A stretch of 64,000 nucleotides of DNA from Oscillibacter ruminantium GH1 (GTDB lineage: Bacteria > Bacillota > Clostridia > Oscillospirales > Oscillospiraceae), in assembly GCF_000307265.1 (NCBI RefSeq), contig NZ_DF158898.1, positions 263,918 to 327,917 on the forward strand, written 5' to 3'. The position numbers were made by a program, and so were the translations under genes. The notes beneath the pieces are model-generated. The model worked only from the letters and a program-made list of their open reading frames with translations. It ran no database searches and had not been told where the DNA came from. How positions within the stretch are numbered: position 1 is the first letter of the stretch; each line of letters starts with the position of its first letter. Shown here one piece after another: positions 9,644-18,846 of this stretch.

Positions 9644-11039
9644 AAAGCTGAAGGAGCTGCGGAAAAAGTTGCTCTCCGACAGAAAAAACGGCTATGATCG
9701 ATTTAATTCCGGGGACGAAGCGGCCATGGAGTCCTACTGCTCGGATTACAAGGCGTTTTTGGACGCGGGTAAGACCGAGCGAGAGTGTGCGGCAGAACTG
9801 GTGCGACTGGCGGAGAAGGCGGGCTTCAAGCCCTATTCCCGGGGAATGCAGGTGAAGGCGGGAGACAAGCTGTACCTGTGCAACCGGGGCAAGAGCGTGT
9901 ATTTGGCCTGCGTGGGCAAAAAGCCGCTCAGCGAGGGCGCGCAGATTGCCGCTGCCCACATCGACTCTCCCCGGCTGGACCTGAAACCCAATCCTCTGTA
10001 TGAAGACAGCGAGCTGTGCTACTTCAAGACCCACTATTACGGCGGAATCCGCAAGTATCAGTGGACTACCATCCCCATGGAGCTGCACGGTGTGGTGGCT
10101 CTGAAAAACGGCAAAACTGTCTCCGTAAACATCGGCGTGGACGAAGGGGACCCGAAGCTGATTATCACTGATCTGCTGCCTCATCTGGGTGCGGAGCAGA
10201 ACAAAAAGCCTTTGAGCGAGGCTGTTCCCGCTGAGACGCTGAATCTTCTGCTGGGGAGCCGTCCTCTGCCGATGGGGGAGGGCAGCGACCGGGTAAAGCT
10301 GGCGGTGATGCAGCTGTTGAACGAGAAGTACGGTATCGTGGAGGATGATTTCACCTCCGCCGAACTGGAGGCTGTCCCGGCGGCGAAGGCCTGCGACATT
10401 GGTCTTGACCGCAGCATGATCGGCGCTTACGGCCACGACGACCGGGTTTGCGCCTACGCGGCGTTCCGGGCGCTTTTGGATTTGAAGGAGACACCGGAGA
10501 AGACCGGCGTGTGCATTCTGGCGGACAAAGAGGAAATTGGGTCCGACGGCGTGACTGGCATGCAGTCCGCTGCGTTCGACACCTTTATGGAGGACCTGTG
10601 CGAGGCGCAGGGCGTTCCCGTTCGGGCTTGCCTTGAAAAGTCCTTCTGCCTCAGCGCCGATGTGACGGCGGCCTTTGATCCCAACTATTCCGATGTGTTT
10701 GAAAAACGGAACGCCGCCTATTTGAACTACGGCATCGGCCTTTGCAAGTACACCGGCGCCCGTGGCAAGTCCGGTGCATCCGATGCCGACGCGGAGACGG
10801 TGGCCTATGTTCGCAGCCTCTTTGACGAGGCGGGCGTTCTTTGGCAGATCGCGGAGCTGGGCAAAGTGGACGCCGGCGGCGGTGGAACGGTGGCCATGTA
10901 TATGGCTAACCGGAACATCACCACGCTGGATGCGGGCGTACCCGTACTGAGTATGCACGCTCCGTTTGAGACGGTGGCGAAGCTGGACTGCTTCGAGACG
11001 TATAAGGGTATGACCGCCGTGTTTCAGGCGAAGAACTGA
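9630..11039 (+). CDS. M18 family zinc aminopeptidase
   Basis: This cytoplasmic metallopeptidase (469 aa) removes N-terminal residues from peptides. M18 metal and catalytic signatures are visible: AAAHIDSPRLDLKP, GHDDRVCAYAA, ADKEEIGSDGVTGM with the Asp-Glu-Glu cluster, SADVTAAFDPN and MHAPFETVAKLD near the C-terminus. The start at 9630 overlaps the upstream stop and is preceded by AAGGAGG. The gene ends the forward run, and a strong terminator follows within 20 bases. Confidence 0.9.
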   Translation: MEEDKKLKELRKKLLSDRKNGYDRFNSGDEAAMESYCSDYKAFLDAGKTERECAAELVRLAEKAGFKPYSRGMQVKAGDKLYLCNRGKSVYLACVGKKPLSEGAQIAAAHIDSPRLDLKPNPLYEDSELCYFKTHYYGGIRKYQWTTIPMELHGVVALKNGKTVSVNIGVDEGDPKLIITDLLPHLGAEQNKKPLSEAVPAETLNLLLGSRPLPMGEGSDRVKLAVMQLLNEKYGIVEDDFTSAELEAVPAAKACDIGLDRSMIGAYGHDDRVCAYAAFRALLDLKETPEKTGVCILADKEEIGSDGVTGMQSAAFDTFMEDLCEAQGVPVRACLEKSFCLSADVTAAFDPNYSDVFEKRNAAYLNYGIGLCKYTGARGKSGASDADAETVAYVRSLFDEAGVLWQIAELGKVDAGGGGTVAMYMANRNITTLDAGVPVLSMHAPFETVAKLDCFETYKGMTAVFQAKN

Positions 11040-11054
11040 GAATGAAATAAGCGC

Positions 11055-11094
11055 AAAACAGCCCGCCGACGCACTGCGTCGGCGGGCTGTTTTT
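11055..11094 (+). terminator. Strong intrinsic terminator
   Basis: An 18-bp perfect arm (11055-11072) pairs with 11076-11093 around a 3-base loop, GC-rich and followed by a T-run. Because it has A-run and T-run on both sides it could work in both directions, ending the forward run and the asnA transcript. Confidence 0.9.
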
Positions 11095-11219
11095 TATCTG
11101 GTGAAAGGGTGTCGTGGGGGTATGGCTCAATCTGCAAAATTGGGAGACGGCGAAACAAACGGCAGTCCCCGCGATTCTTAAAAAGCCAGCTCAACACCGC
11201 ACAGGGCTGACGGCATCGC

Positions 11220-12227
11220 TTACAGGAGGATGATCCCTGCCTGCTCGCAGGCATCCGCCGTCTCCTTGTCCCAAAGGCTGGCCTGCACCTCGCCGATGTG
11301 GCAGGAGCCAAGCAGCAGCATGCACAGCCGGGATTGGCCAATACCGCCGCCGATGGATTGGGGCAGCTGGCCATCCAGCAGCATCTTGTGGAAGGGGAGC
11401 GTCCTGCGCTCGTCGTGGCCGGAGAGAGTCAGCTGTTTGTCCAGTGCCGCTTCATCCACACGGATGCCCATGGAGGAAACCTCAAAATTCCGCTCCAGAA
11501 CGGGATTCCACATGAGAATGTCACCATTGAGCGTCCAGTCATCATAATCCGGGGCGCGGCCGTCATGGGGCTTGCCGGATTTCAGCTTTCCGCCAATCTG
11601 CATCAGGAACACGGTGTGGTGATGCTGGCACACGGCTTTTTCCCGCTCTCCCGGCGTCAGGTCGGGATAGCGGTCCTCCAACTCCTGCGTGGTGATGAAA
11701 AACACATCCCGGTCAGGACGGAAGGTCAGGGCGGGATAGGCTTTGCGCAGACCCTCGGCAGTGTCGCAGATGGAGGCGACGATGGTGCGCACGGTATCCT
11801 TCAGATACTGAAGGGTTCGATCCTCCCGGCGGATGTTCTTTTCCCAATCCCACTGGTCCACATAGACCGAGTGGAGATTGTCCACCTCTTCGTCCCGGCG
11901 GATGGCGTTCATATCGGTGAACAGGCCGGTACCGGTCTTGAACTCATACCGCTTCAGCGCCAAACGCTTCCACTTGGCCAGAGAGTGGACTACCTGCCCA
12001 TCGGTCCCAACGTCCGGAATATCAAAGGTCACAGGCCGCTCCACGCCGTTGAGGTCGTCGTTCAAGCCCGTGGCCCCGTCCACGAACAGGGGGGCGGAAA
12101 CGCGGTGCAAATTCAGCCGCTCCGTCAGGTTCTTCTGAAAATCGGCATGGATGAACTCAATGGCGCGCTGGAGCTGGTTGTTGGTCAAGGGCATTTTATA
12201 TCCGGCAGGAATCACTATTTTACTCAT
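11220..12227 (-). CDS. asnA: Aspartate--ammonia ligase
   Basis: AsnA makes asparagine from aspartate, ammonia and ATP. It is a class II aminoacyl-tRNA-synthetase-like enzyme. The 335-aa chain has the full family pattern: VSAPLFVDGATGLNDDLNG, EFKTGTGLFTDMNAIRRDE, VYVDQWDWEK and the C-terminal SIGGGIGQSRLCMLLLG. It lies 46 bases behind gltX on the same strand, so the two probably share the gltX promoter. Confidence 0.96.
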   Translation of the reverse strand: MSKIVIPAGYKMPLTNNQLQRAIEFIHADFQKNLTERLNLHRVSAPLFVDGATGLNDDLNGVERPVTFDIPDVGTDGQVVHSLAKWKRLALKRYEFKTGTGLFTDMNAIRRDEEVDNLHSVYVDQWDWEKNIRREDRTLQYLKDTVRTIVASICDTAEGLRKAYPALTFRPDRDVFFITTQELEDRYPDLTPGEREKAVCQHHHTVFLMQIGGKLKSGKPHDGRAPDYDDWTLNGDILMWNPVLERNFEVSSMGIRVDEAALDKQLTLSGHDERRTLPFHKMLLDGQLPQSIGGGIGQSRLCMLLLGSCHIGEVQASLWDKETADACEQAGIILL

Positions 12228-12273
12228 GTGGGTTACCCATTCTTTCTGATTTTATAGTTTGATATACCGGGAC

Positions 12274-13773
12274 TCAACCCAGCAGGGAAAGGCCATGATT
12301 CAGCCGACGCAGCGTTTCGTCCCGGCCCAGAATCCGACAGATCTCCACAGCGCCGCCGGGCGTCACCAGCTTGCCCGCGGCAGCGATGCGCACGGGCCAC
12401 ATCAGCGTGGCATTTTTCACTTCCAGCTTCGCGGCAAGGTCGATCAGCGCGTCGTGAATGGGGTCGGTGTCCCAGACGGGCAGAGCTTCCAGCACAGGGA
12501 TGGCGGCGGAGAGCATTGCCTTGGAGATATCCTTGTCGGTCTTGGATTTTTTGTTGACATAAAACTCAACATCATAGTCCGGCAGTCCGTCAAAGAAGTC
12601 CACTTTTTCAGGGATTTCCGTCAGCTTTTCGCACCGGGCCTGCAAGAGAGCCGCGATAGCGGCAGCGTCAATGGAGGGATTTTTGACGCTTTGGCGGATA
12701 TACGGCTCCGCAACGCGGGAAAAGTCCTCCGGCGCAAGGGCGCGGAGATAGGTCGCGTTAAAATAGTCCAGTTTGGCCAGATCAAAAATGGCGGGGGATT
12801 TGGAGATCCCCGCAATGTCAAAAGCCTCCACCAACTGATCCAGAGAGAAAATCTCCTGCTCGCTCAGATCACCCTTGGGTGCCCAGCCAAGCAGGGCAAC
12901 ATAATTCAAAACAGCCGTGGTCAGATACCCCTGCGCGATCAGATCTTCATAGGAGGGGTCGCCATGGCGCTTGGACATTTTGTTGTGCGCGTCCCGCATG
13001 ACGGGGGAGCAGTGGACATAGGTGGGAATCTCCCAGCCAAAGGCTTCGTACAGCAGATTGTATTTCGGCGCGGAACTGAGGTACTCGCTGCCGCGCACCA
13101 CATGGGTAATGCCCATCAGGTGGTCGTCCACCACGTTGGCAAAGTTATAGGTGGGCAGCCCGTCGGACTTGATGAGCACCTGATCGTCCAGCGTGTCATT
13201 GTCCACGGTGATGTCTCCGAAGGTCACGTCGTGGAAGGTGGTTTTGCCTTCCCGGGGAATCTTCTGGCGAATGACGAAGGGCTTGCCTGCGTCCAGATTG
13301 GCCTGAATTTCCTCCTGCGACAAACGGGAGCAGCGCCCGTCATACTTGTGAATGGATACGCCCTCTGCCACATTTTCTTCGGCAGCGTCATCCTTGCCGC
13401 AGAAGCAACGATAAGCAAAGCCCTTTTCTACCAGCAGCTCGGCGTACTTTCCGTACAGATCCCGGCGCTCCGACTGGATATAGGGGCCTACGGGGCCGCC
13501 CATGTCGGGGCCTTCGTCGTGATTCAATCCGCACTCCGCCATGGTCTTGTAGATCACGTCGGTGGCGTCCTCTACCAGACGGCCCTGATCGGTGTCCTCA
13601 ATGCGCAGGATGAACGTACCTCCCGCGTGGCGGGCAATGAGCCAGGTGTACAGCGCGGTGCGTAAATTCCCCACATGCATATAGCCGGTAGGGGAGGGGG
13701 CGAAACGGGTGCGGACCTTCCCCTTGGGAATCCGGGCCTCCATCTCGTCAAAGAATGCTTTATCAACAGCCAT
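12274..13773 (-). CDS. gltX: Glutamate--tRNA ligase
   Basis: Class I synthetase charging tRNA-Glu. The HIGH-type motif is PSPTGYMHVGNLRTAL, the KMSKS-type motif is KMSKRHGD, and RIEDTDQGR is the glutamate-binding region. A CFCGK cysteine pair with later cysteines suggests the zinc-containing form. The start chosen is ATG 13773, which follows GGAGG by seven bases. An extension to 13794 would include the ribosome site itself. Length (499 aa) is normal. Confidence 0.95.
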   Translation of the reverse strand: MAVDKAFFDEMEARIPKGKVRTRFAPSPTGYMHVGNLRTALYTWLIARHAGGTFILRIEDTDQGRLVEDATDVIYKTMAECGLNHDEGPDMGGPVGPYIQSERRDLYGKYAELLVEKGFAYRCFCGKDDAAEENVAEGVSIHKYDGRCSRLSQEEIQANLDAGKPFVIRQKIPREGKTTFHDVTFGDITVDNDTLDDQVLIKSDGLPTYNFANVVDDHLMGITHVVRGSEYLSSAPKYNLLYEAFGWEIPTYVHCSPVMRDAHNKMSKRHGDPSYEDLIAQGYLTTAVLNYVALLGWAPKGDLSEQEIFSLDQLVEAFDIAGISKSPAIFDLAKLDYFNATYLRALAPEDFSRVAEPYIRQSVKNPSIDAAAIAALLQARCEKLTEIPEKVDFFDGLPDYDVEFYVNKKSKTDKDISKAMLSAAIPVLEALPVWDTDPIHDALIDLAAKLEVKNATLMWPVRIAAAGKLVTPGGAVEICRILGRDETLRRLNHGLSLLG

Positions 13774-13805
13774 GAATTTACCTCCATGTATCATTTAACA
13801 GGCTA

Positions 13806-13834
13806 ATTATCGCTTCTGTCGTCCGGAATGTCAA
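13806..13834 (-). promoter_or_regulatory. Sigma-A promoter for gltX-asnA
   Basis: On the minus strand a perfect TTGACA (13829-13834) and GATAAT (13806-13811) are separated by 17 bp, about 33 bases before the gltX start. Confidence 0.8.
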
Positions 13835-13972
13835 GGGTTATCCCGCACAATTCCTGCCGCGCGCAGACAACGTCGGTCTGCCGGGAAATGGGAACGAAAT
13901 GAGCCGTAGGCTTTCTTACCCGGCAGACAATCCGTATTTGGCGTCCGCCGGGAGCAAAATCCCCGAAATCAA

Positions 13973-14001
13973 TTGCACTTTTTTCTGCGCCGTGGTACAA
14001 T
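13973..14001 (+). promoter_or_regulatory. Sigma-A promoter for trpS
   Basis: TTGCAC (13973-13978), 17-bp spacer, TACAAT (13996-14001). The leader of about 55 bases is too short for a tryptophan T-box and none is seen. Confidence 0.75.
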
Positions 14002-14063
14002 ATACAAGCTATATTGCCGTTTTATGGCCAAACTGGGAAGACGGCAGATTTTGAGGTGTTATC

Positions 14064-15071
14064 ATGGAAAACGAGGCACAGAAAAAACGAATTTTGAGTG
14101 GCATCCAGCCCTCCGGCGACCTGACGCTTGGCTCTTATCTGGGAGCCATCCGCAACTGGGCGGCGCTGGCGGACGAGTACGACTGCTATTATATGCTGGC
14201 GGATATGCATACCATCACGGTGAGGCAGGTCCCCGCCGATCTGCGGCGGCACACGCTGACCCAGCTGGCGGCCTATATTGCCTGCGGCTTAGACCCGGCG
14301 AAAAACACGCTGTTTGTCCAGTCCCACGTTCCGGCCCATGCCCAGCTGGGCTGGGTGCTGGACTGCTATACCATGTTCGGCGAGCTTTCCCGTATGACCC
14401 AGTTTAAGGACAAGTCCGCCAAAAACGCGGACAACATCAATGCGGGCCTTTTCACCTATCCGGCATTGATGGCGGCAGACATTCTGCTCTATCAGGCGGA
14501 TCTGGTGCCGGTGGGCGGCGACCAGAAGCAGCACGTTGAGATTTGCCGGGACATCGCGGAGCGGTTCAACGGAATCTATGGCGGCGTATTCAAGATTCCC
14601 GAGCCGTATATTCCGCAGGTGGGTGCACGGATTATGAGTCTGACCACCCCGGAGAACAAGATGAGCAAGTCCGACAAGGATCAAAACGGCTGCGTTTATA
14701 TGCTGGAAAAGCCGGAGGATATTCTGCGTAAGTTCAAAAAGGCGGTGACGGACTCCGAGGCCTGCGTACGCTACGAACCCAAGGAAAAGCCGGGCGTGTC
14801 CAACCTGATGCAGATTTACTCTGCCGCCACCGGGCGGGACTTCACTGCCATCGAGGCGGAATTTGCCGGACGGGGCTATGGGGATTTCAAAACCGCCGTG
14901 GGGGAAGCCGTCGTGGAGCTGCTGCGTCCCATCCGGGAGGAGACAGACCGGCTGCTGGCCGATAAGGCGGCACTTCAGTCTATCTATCGCGACGGCGCGG
15001 AACGGGCAGCCAGGGTTGCCAACCGGACGCTGGGCAAGGTCTATAAAAAGGTCGGCTTCATCGACCGCTGA
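14064..15071 (+). CDS. trpS: Tryptophan--tRNA ligase
   Basis: Class I synthetase (335 aa) charging tRNA-Trp. The opening SGIQPSGDLTLGSYLGAI carries the HIGH-equivalent motif. LVPVGGDQKQHVEICRDIA and the KMSKSDKD signature follow at about 200. Start ATG 14064 follows a GAGGTG site. The wall-polymer genes follow after about 60 bases and may be read through. Confidence 0.96.
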   Translation: MENEAQKKRILSGIQPSGDLTLGSYLGAIRNWAALADEYDCYYMLADMHTITVRQVPADLRRHTLTQLAAYIACGLDPAKNTLFVQSHVPAHAQLGWVLDCYTMFGELSRMTQFKDKSAKNADNINAGLFTYPALMAADILLYQADLVPVGGDQKQHVEICRDIAERFNGIYGGVFKIPEPYIPQVGARIMSLTTPENKMSKSDKDQNGCVYMLEKPEDILRKFKKAVTDSEACVRYEPKEKPGVSNLMQIYSAATGRDFTAIEAEFAGRGYGDFKTAVGEAVVELLRPIREETDRLLADKAALQSIYRDGAERAARVANRTLGKVYKKVGFIDR

Positions 15072-15133
15072 TTACGGCGCGCGCCGCCGAGAAGCTGGGC
15101 GAAAAGCGCGCGGTGAAAGGAATCGTTATCACA

Positions 15134-16342
15134 ATGCTATTCAATACGCAGATGTTGGCCGGGGTGTTTCTGGCCCTGATCGTGGCGGTGGTGGTGAGTT
15201 TTCTGGCGTCCCCCATCGTAAAGACCTTTGCTTATAAGGTGGGGGCGGTAGATGTCCCGAAGGATAACCGCCGGATGCATCATGTCCCCATCCCCCGGCT
15301 GGGGGGACTGGCTATTTTTCTGGGCTTCATCGTCAGCATTTTGCTGTTTGCGGACATGACAGACCAATTCCGCAGCATTTTGCTGGGGGCTGTTATCATT
15401 GTGGTGCTGGGTGTGGTGGACGATATTACGCCCCTGCCCGCCAAGTTTAAATTCGTTGTTCAGATCGTGGCCGCGCTGATTCCGGCCATGAACGGCGTGT
15501 TGATTCACGTACTGAGCAATCCCAATCTGTTTTCCGAAAATCCCTACTGGGATATGGGCCCGCTTTCCATCCCGGTGACGGTTCTATGGATCGTGGCAAT
15601 TACCAACGCGGTAAACCTGATCGATGGGCTGGACGGGCTTGCCATCGGTGTGTCCGCCATTTCCGCCACCACAGTGCTGGTGATCTCCCTGCTGGTCAGC
15701 GAGGTGCAGGTGGCTGTGGTCATGGCGGCACTGGTGGGAGCCTGCGTCGGATTTATGCCCTATAACATCAACCCCGCAAAAATGTTCATGGGTGACACCG
15801 GAGCAACGTTTTTAGGTTACATTTTGGCCTGCATGTCCGTGGAGGGCCTGTTTAAATCGTGGGCCATCATCTCCTTTGCGGTGCCGTTTTTGATTCTGGG
15901 CCTGCCCATTTTTGACACGGCGTTCGCCTTTATCCGCCGCATTGCCCACGGGCAGAGCCCCATGCAGGCGGACCGGAGCCACATCCATCACCGTTTGATC
16001 GACATGGGTCTGAACCAGAAGCAGGCGGTGGCAACGCTGTACGTGATCTCCGCAATTCTGGGACTTTCCGCCGTCGTGCTGACCACCAGCGGTGAGCTGC
16101 GGGCCATGATGTTCTTTGTGTCGCTGTGCGTGGTGGCGGTGGTAGCCGCAAGGGTGGTGTTCCCCAAGGAGGTTCGTGAGGAGCTTCATGAGGAAATGGA
16201 AGAGCTGAAGGAACACGGTCGCCATGTTGAGGATGCGCCAGAGGCTTTGACGCAAAGCGGCCCCGCCGCTTCGGACGAGGCGAAAAAATCTGAGAAGGCG
16301 GAACCGGAGCCGGAGGGTTGGGAGAAAGAGGAGGACCAGTGA
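15134..16342 (+). CDS. Undecaprenyl-phosphate GlcNAc-1-phosphate transferase, TagO/WecA type
   Basis: A polytopic membrane enzyme of the MraY family (about 402 aa) that would load a sugar-1-phosphate on undecaprenyl phosphate to start a wall polymer. Family motifs are VPKDNRRMHHVPIPRLGGL at the first cytoplasmic loop, VVDDI, NAVNLIDGLDGLA, FMGDTGATFLGY and the HIHHRLIDMG loop. About eleven hydrophobic stretches are visible. The tail after 350 is acidic and charged (EELHEEMEELKEHG, then SEKAEPEPEG), probably cytosolic. The start could be GTG 15113 or ATG 15134. The latter has AAAGGA 12 bases before it. The next gene, wecB, overlaps by one base. Confidence 0.88.
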   Translation: MLFNTQMLAGVFLALIVAVVVSFLASPIVKTFAYKVGAVDVPKDNRRMHHVPIPRLGGLAIFLGFIVSILLFADMTDQFRSILLGAVIIVVLGVVDDITPLPAKFKFVVQIVAALIPAMNGVLIHVLSNPNLFSENPYWDMGPLSIPVTVLWIVAITNAVNLIDGLDGLAIGVSAISATTVLVISLLVSEVQVAVVMAALVGACVGFMPYNINPAKMFMGDTGATFLGYILACMSVEGLFKSWAIISFAVPFLILGLPIFDTAFAFIRRIAHGQSPMQADRSHIHHRLIDMGLNQKQAVATLYVISAILGLSAVVLTTSGELRAMMFFVSLCVVAVVAARVVFPKEVREELHEEMEELKEHGRHVEDAPEALTQSGPAASDEAKKSEKAEPEPEGWEKEEDQ

Positions 16343-17493
16343 TGGAAAAGATACGCGTGATGAGCGTTTTCGGCACCCGGCCGGAAGCCATCAAGATGGC
16401 CCCGCTGGTCAAAGAACTGGCGGTTCGGGAGGGCATTGAGAGCCTTTGCTGCGTGACCGCGCAGCACCGGCAGATGCTGGATTCCGTGCTGGAGGTCTTT
16501 GATTTAAAGCCGGATTGGGATCTGGACATCATGACTCCCCGGCAGACCCTTTCCACCATCACCAGCAAGTGCCTGCTGGGGATGGACGAGGCCATTGACA
16601 AGCTCAAGCCCGATATGATTCTGGTTCACGGGGACACCTCCACCACCTTCGCCGGAGCGCTGTCCGCTTTTTACCATCAGGTGAAAGTTGGCCATGTAGA
16701 GGCTGGACTGCGAACTTATGACAAGTATTCTCCCTTTCCAGAGGAAATGAACCGGGTACTGGTGTCCCGGCTGGCGGATCTTAATTTTTGCCCTACGGTG
16801 AACAACCGGGACAATCTGGCCAAGGAGGGAATCCGGGACAATTTGTTTATCACCGGAAACACCGTGATCGACGCGCTGAAAACAACCATTCGGCAAGACT
16901 ATCAATTTGCGACCGACGAGCTGAACCACCTGCCCTATGAGGAGAAAAAGGTGATCCTTGTCACCTGCCACCGCCGGGAGAACTACGGCGATCCCATGCG
17001 CCAGATCATGCTGGCTCTGCGCCAGATCGCGGAGGAGAACGAGGATGTGGAGCTGGTGTATCCCGTCCATCTCAGTCCGGTCGTGCGGGAGGCAGTGGAC
17101 AAATATCTCCGGGGTGCGCCCCGGGTTCATCTGATTGACCCGCTGCCTGCTGACGAGATGCACAATCTTATGGCTCGCTGCTATCTGGTGCTGACCGACT
17201 CCGGCGGATTACAGGAGGAGGCTCCCGCCCTTGGAAAGCCCGTGCTGGTGATGCGGCGGGAGACAGAGCGGCCGGAGGCTGTGGCCGCCGGGACGGTGAA
17301 GCTGGCGGGCGTCGTTCAGGACGACATTGTTACCATGGCCGCTCGGCTGATTCAGGACAAGACGGCTTACGACCAGATGGCCCACGCCGTTAATCCCTAC
17401 GGTGACGGCCGGGCCTGTGCCCGTATCGCGGACGCGATTGAGTGGCATTTTGGCCTGCGCAGTAACCCGCCGGAGGACTATACCGGCGCGTAA
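16342..17493 (+). CDS. wecB: UDP-N-acetylglucosamine 2-epimerase (non-hydrolysing)
   Basis: Interconverts UDP-GlcNAc and UDP-ManNAc, the donor used in linkage units of teichoic-type polymers. Motifs seen are VFGTRPEAIKMAPL at the N-terminus, VHGDTSTTFAGA, HVEAGLRTYDKYSPFPEE, TCHRRENYGDPM and LTDSGGLQEEAPALGKPVL. Length is 383 aa. ATG 16342 overlaps the preceding TGA and follows GAGGAGG. The coupling to the TagO/WecA-type gene supports a shared wall-polymer pathway. Further polymer genes are not in the window. Confidence 0.94.
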   Translation: MEKIRVMSVFGTRPEAIKMAPLVKELAVREGIESLCCVTAQHRQMLDSVLEVFDLKPDWDLDIMTPRQTLSTITSKCLLGMDEAIDKLKPDMILVHGDTSTTFAGALSAFYHQVKVGHVEAGLRTYDKYSPFPEEMNRVLVSRLADLNFCPTVNNRDNLAKEGIRDNLFITGNTVIDALKTTIRQDYQFATDELNHLPYEEKKVILVTCHRRENYGDPMRQIMLALRQIAEENEDVELVYPVHLSPVVREAVDKYLRGAPRVHLIDPLPADEMHNLMARCYLVLTDSGGLQEEAPALGKPVLVMRRETERPEAVAAGTVKLAGVVQDDIVTMAARLIQDKTAYDQMAHAVNPYGDGRACARIADAIEWHFGLRSNPPEDYTGA

Positions 17494-17520
17494 GTGATAC
17501 CGGCGGGGAGGGAGAACGCC

Positions 17521-18276
17521 ATGAAAAACCGTAAGATTGGAAAATTTACTGCCGCCGGATTTGTGGGCTTGATCGTGCTTGTGGTGCTGATCTTGTTGAG
17601 CAACAGTCTGCGCCGTTCCTCCCACATCGTCCTGCCGGACACCATTCAGCCCACGGAGGATTCCTCTACGATGGAAAGCGGCGCGGAAGGCGCTATCACG
17701 CCCATCGTCGTGACGCCGGAAACCGTGCAGGCGGCCATTGAATCCCTCCACCGCCCCGCCAATTACCGCCGAAGCATTACCGTGGAGCGGCTGTGGAGCG
17801 GGGGAAGCGGCACGTCGGAGATCACCGTCTCCGTCAGTGGTGGCTGGACCCGAACGGACGCCACGCCCGCAGGTCAGCAGACCCGCCATACCCTCACCGA
17901 CGGGGAGACGACCTATATCTGGTACGGGAAGCAAACCAGAGTTTACAGCTGTCCCGCCGGAGAAATTTCAGCGGATGAGGAGCAGGGCATTTCTACGTAT
18001 GAGGATGTGCTGGCTTTGCCGGTGAACCAGATCGAAAAGGCGGACTACCGCGACCTGTCCGGGGTAAATTGCATTTATGTAGAAACTGGCGAGGACGAGG
18101 ATGGCTATGTCCTGCGGTACTGGGTCAGTGTGGATACGGGCCTTTTGGCGGCGGCAGAGTGGCTGAAAAATGGGGAGACGATCTACCGCATGGGATCGCC
18201 TGCGCTGGATTCCGCCGGACCCGCCACAGCGGATTTCACGCTGCCCGACGGAACAGTTTTGACCGAGGTATCATAA
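17521..18276 (+). CDS. Membrane-anchored extracytoplasmic protein of unknown function
   Basis: The family was not recognised with confidence. The 251-aa chain has a short basic start (MKNRKIGKF) and one hydrophobic helix (about 12-30), then a linker rich in Thr and Ser. The outer domain is mostly beta (about 75-245), with HTLTDGETTYIWYGKQTRVY and a late YWVSVDTGLLAAAEWL segment. The pattern recalls LolA/RseB-like folds that are read by wall or stress systems, but this is only a guess. Start ATG 17521 follows GGGAGGGAG. It ends the wecB run and is followed by a hairpin. Confidence 0.7.
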   Translation: MKNRKIGKFTAAGFVGLIVLVVLILLSNSLRRSSHIVLPDTIQPTEDSSTMESGAEGAITPIVVTPETVQAAIESLHRPANYRRSITVERLWSGGSGTSEITVSVSGGWTRTDATPAGQQTRHTLTDGETTYIWYGKQTRVYSCPAGEISADEEQGISTYEDVLALPVNQIEKADYRDLSGVNCIYVETGEDEDGYVLRYWVSVDTGLLAAAEWLKNGETIYRMGSPALDSAGPATADFTLPDGTVLTEVS

Positions 18277-18280
18277 GAGA

Positions 18281-18316
18281 AACGCGGCTTTCCGGGAATC
18301 CCCGGAAAGCCGCGTT
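18281..18316 (+). terminator. Terminator hairpin after the membrane-anchored protein
   Basis: A 16-bp perfect arm (18281-18296) pairs with 18301-18316 around a 4-base loop. The T-run after it is short. Confidence 0.65.
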
Positions 18317-18357
18317 GTTATGAAAAGATGCAATTCGTAAGTAAGTTAAAGTGCTCC

Positions 18358-18843
18358 TTATAAAACCAGCAGCAGACCCAGCGCGATCAAGAGCTCGTCG
18401 TCGGCTTCTTCCTTAAATAGAAAAAACAGAAGCAATAGCAGCAGCAGGTCGCCGGAGTCCACGTTGTCCAAATGAAATTTATCCAGCAGACGCCGCAGCG
18501 CGGAGGAAAGTCCGTCGCCGTGAGGAGGGGGAGGCGGTGGACCATAGAACGGTCCGTTGGGCGGTGGACTGCCTGACCCGTTTCCGGAACTGCCGGCTCC
18601 ATTTCCACCAAAGCCTCCGAAACTGTTAGTTCCATTCCCTCCGAAGCCGTCGGAACTGTAGGTTCCATTTCCACCGAAGCCGCCAGAACTTTTGGTTCCA
18701 TTGCCTCCAAAGCCACTGGAGTCGTTTCCCCCTGTGGGGCCTCCACCGCTTGCCCGGGGAGGCGCACCGGGACCGGGGCGGGAATCCTCTTCGGGAATGC
18801 GGGAGTAAGAGCCGTTGTCGTTGCGAATATAGCGGTTATACAT
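18358..18843 (-). CDS. Glycine-rich repeat protein with a hydrophobic tail
   Basis: Unrecognised family, 161 aa. Residues 44-87 are four tandem 11-residue repeats starting GFGGNG (GFGGNGTKSSG and variants), followed by a Gly/Pro-rich stretch with a run of six prolines. The C-terminal third has an amphipathic segment (SSALRRLLDKFHL), then SGDLLLLLLLFFLFKEE and a final IALGLLLVL. Such Leu-rich endings after an acidic residue occur in small clostridial proteins often linked to spores, but this is inference. It is the last gene of a three-gene minus-strand operon, starting 3 bases after its neighbour. Confidence 0.65.
   Translation of the reverse strand: MYNRYIRNDNGSYSRIPEEDSRPGPGAPPRASGGGPTGGNDSSGFGGNGTKSSGGFGGNGTYSSDGFGGNGTNSFGGFGGNGAGSSGNGSGSPPPNGPFYGPPPPPPHGDGLSSALRRLLDKFHLDNVDSGDLLLLLLLFFLFKEEADDELLIALGLLLVL
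18583..18714 (-). repeat. Four 33-bp tandem repeats coding GFGGNG units
   Basis: The DNA repeats every 33 bp in frame with the protein, coding four copies of an 11-residue unit. Copies differ mostly at positions 7-11 of the unit. It is coding repeat DNA, not a CRISPR array. Confidence 0.85.
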
Positions 18844-18846
18844 CCC

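Noticed and set aside
9612..10958. 448-residue frame on the minus strand
   Set aside because: Antisense shadow of the M18 aminopeptidase, with low-complexity His/Gly composition.
12259..13665. Long open frame on the plus strand
   Set aside because: It is antisense to gltX and exists because GC-rich codons keep the opposite frame open. It has no family signature or ribosome site.
18583..18714. Possible CRISPR-like repeat array
   Set aside because: The 33-bp units are in frame, contiguous, and without spacers. They code GFGGNG repeats.
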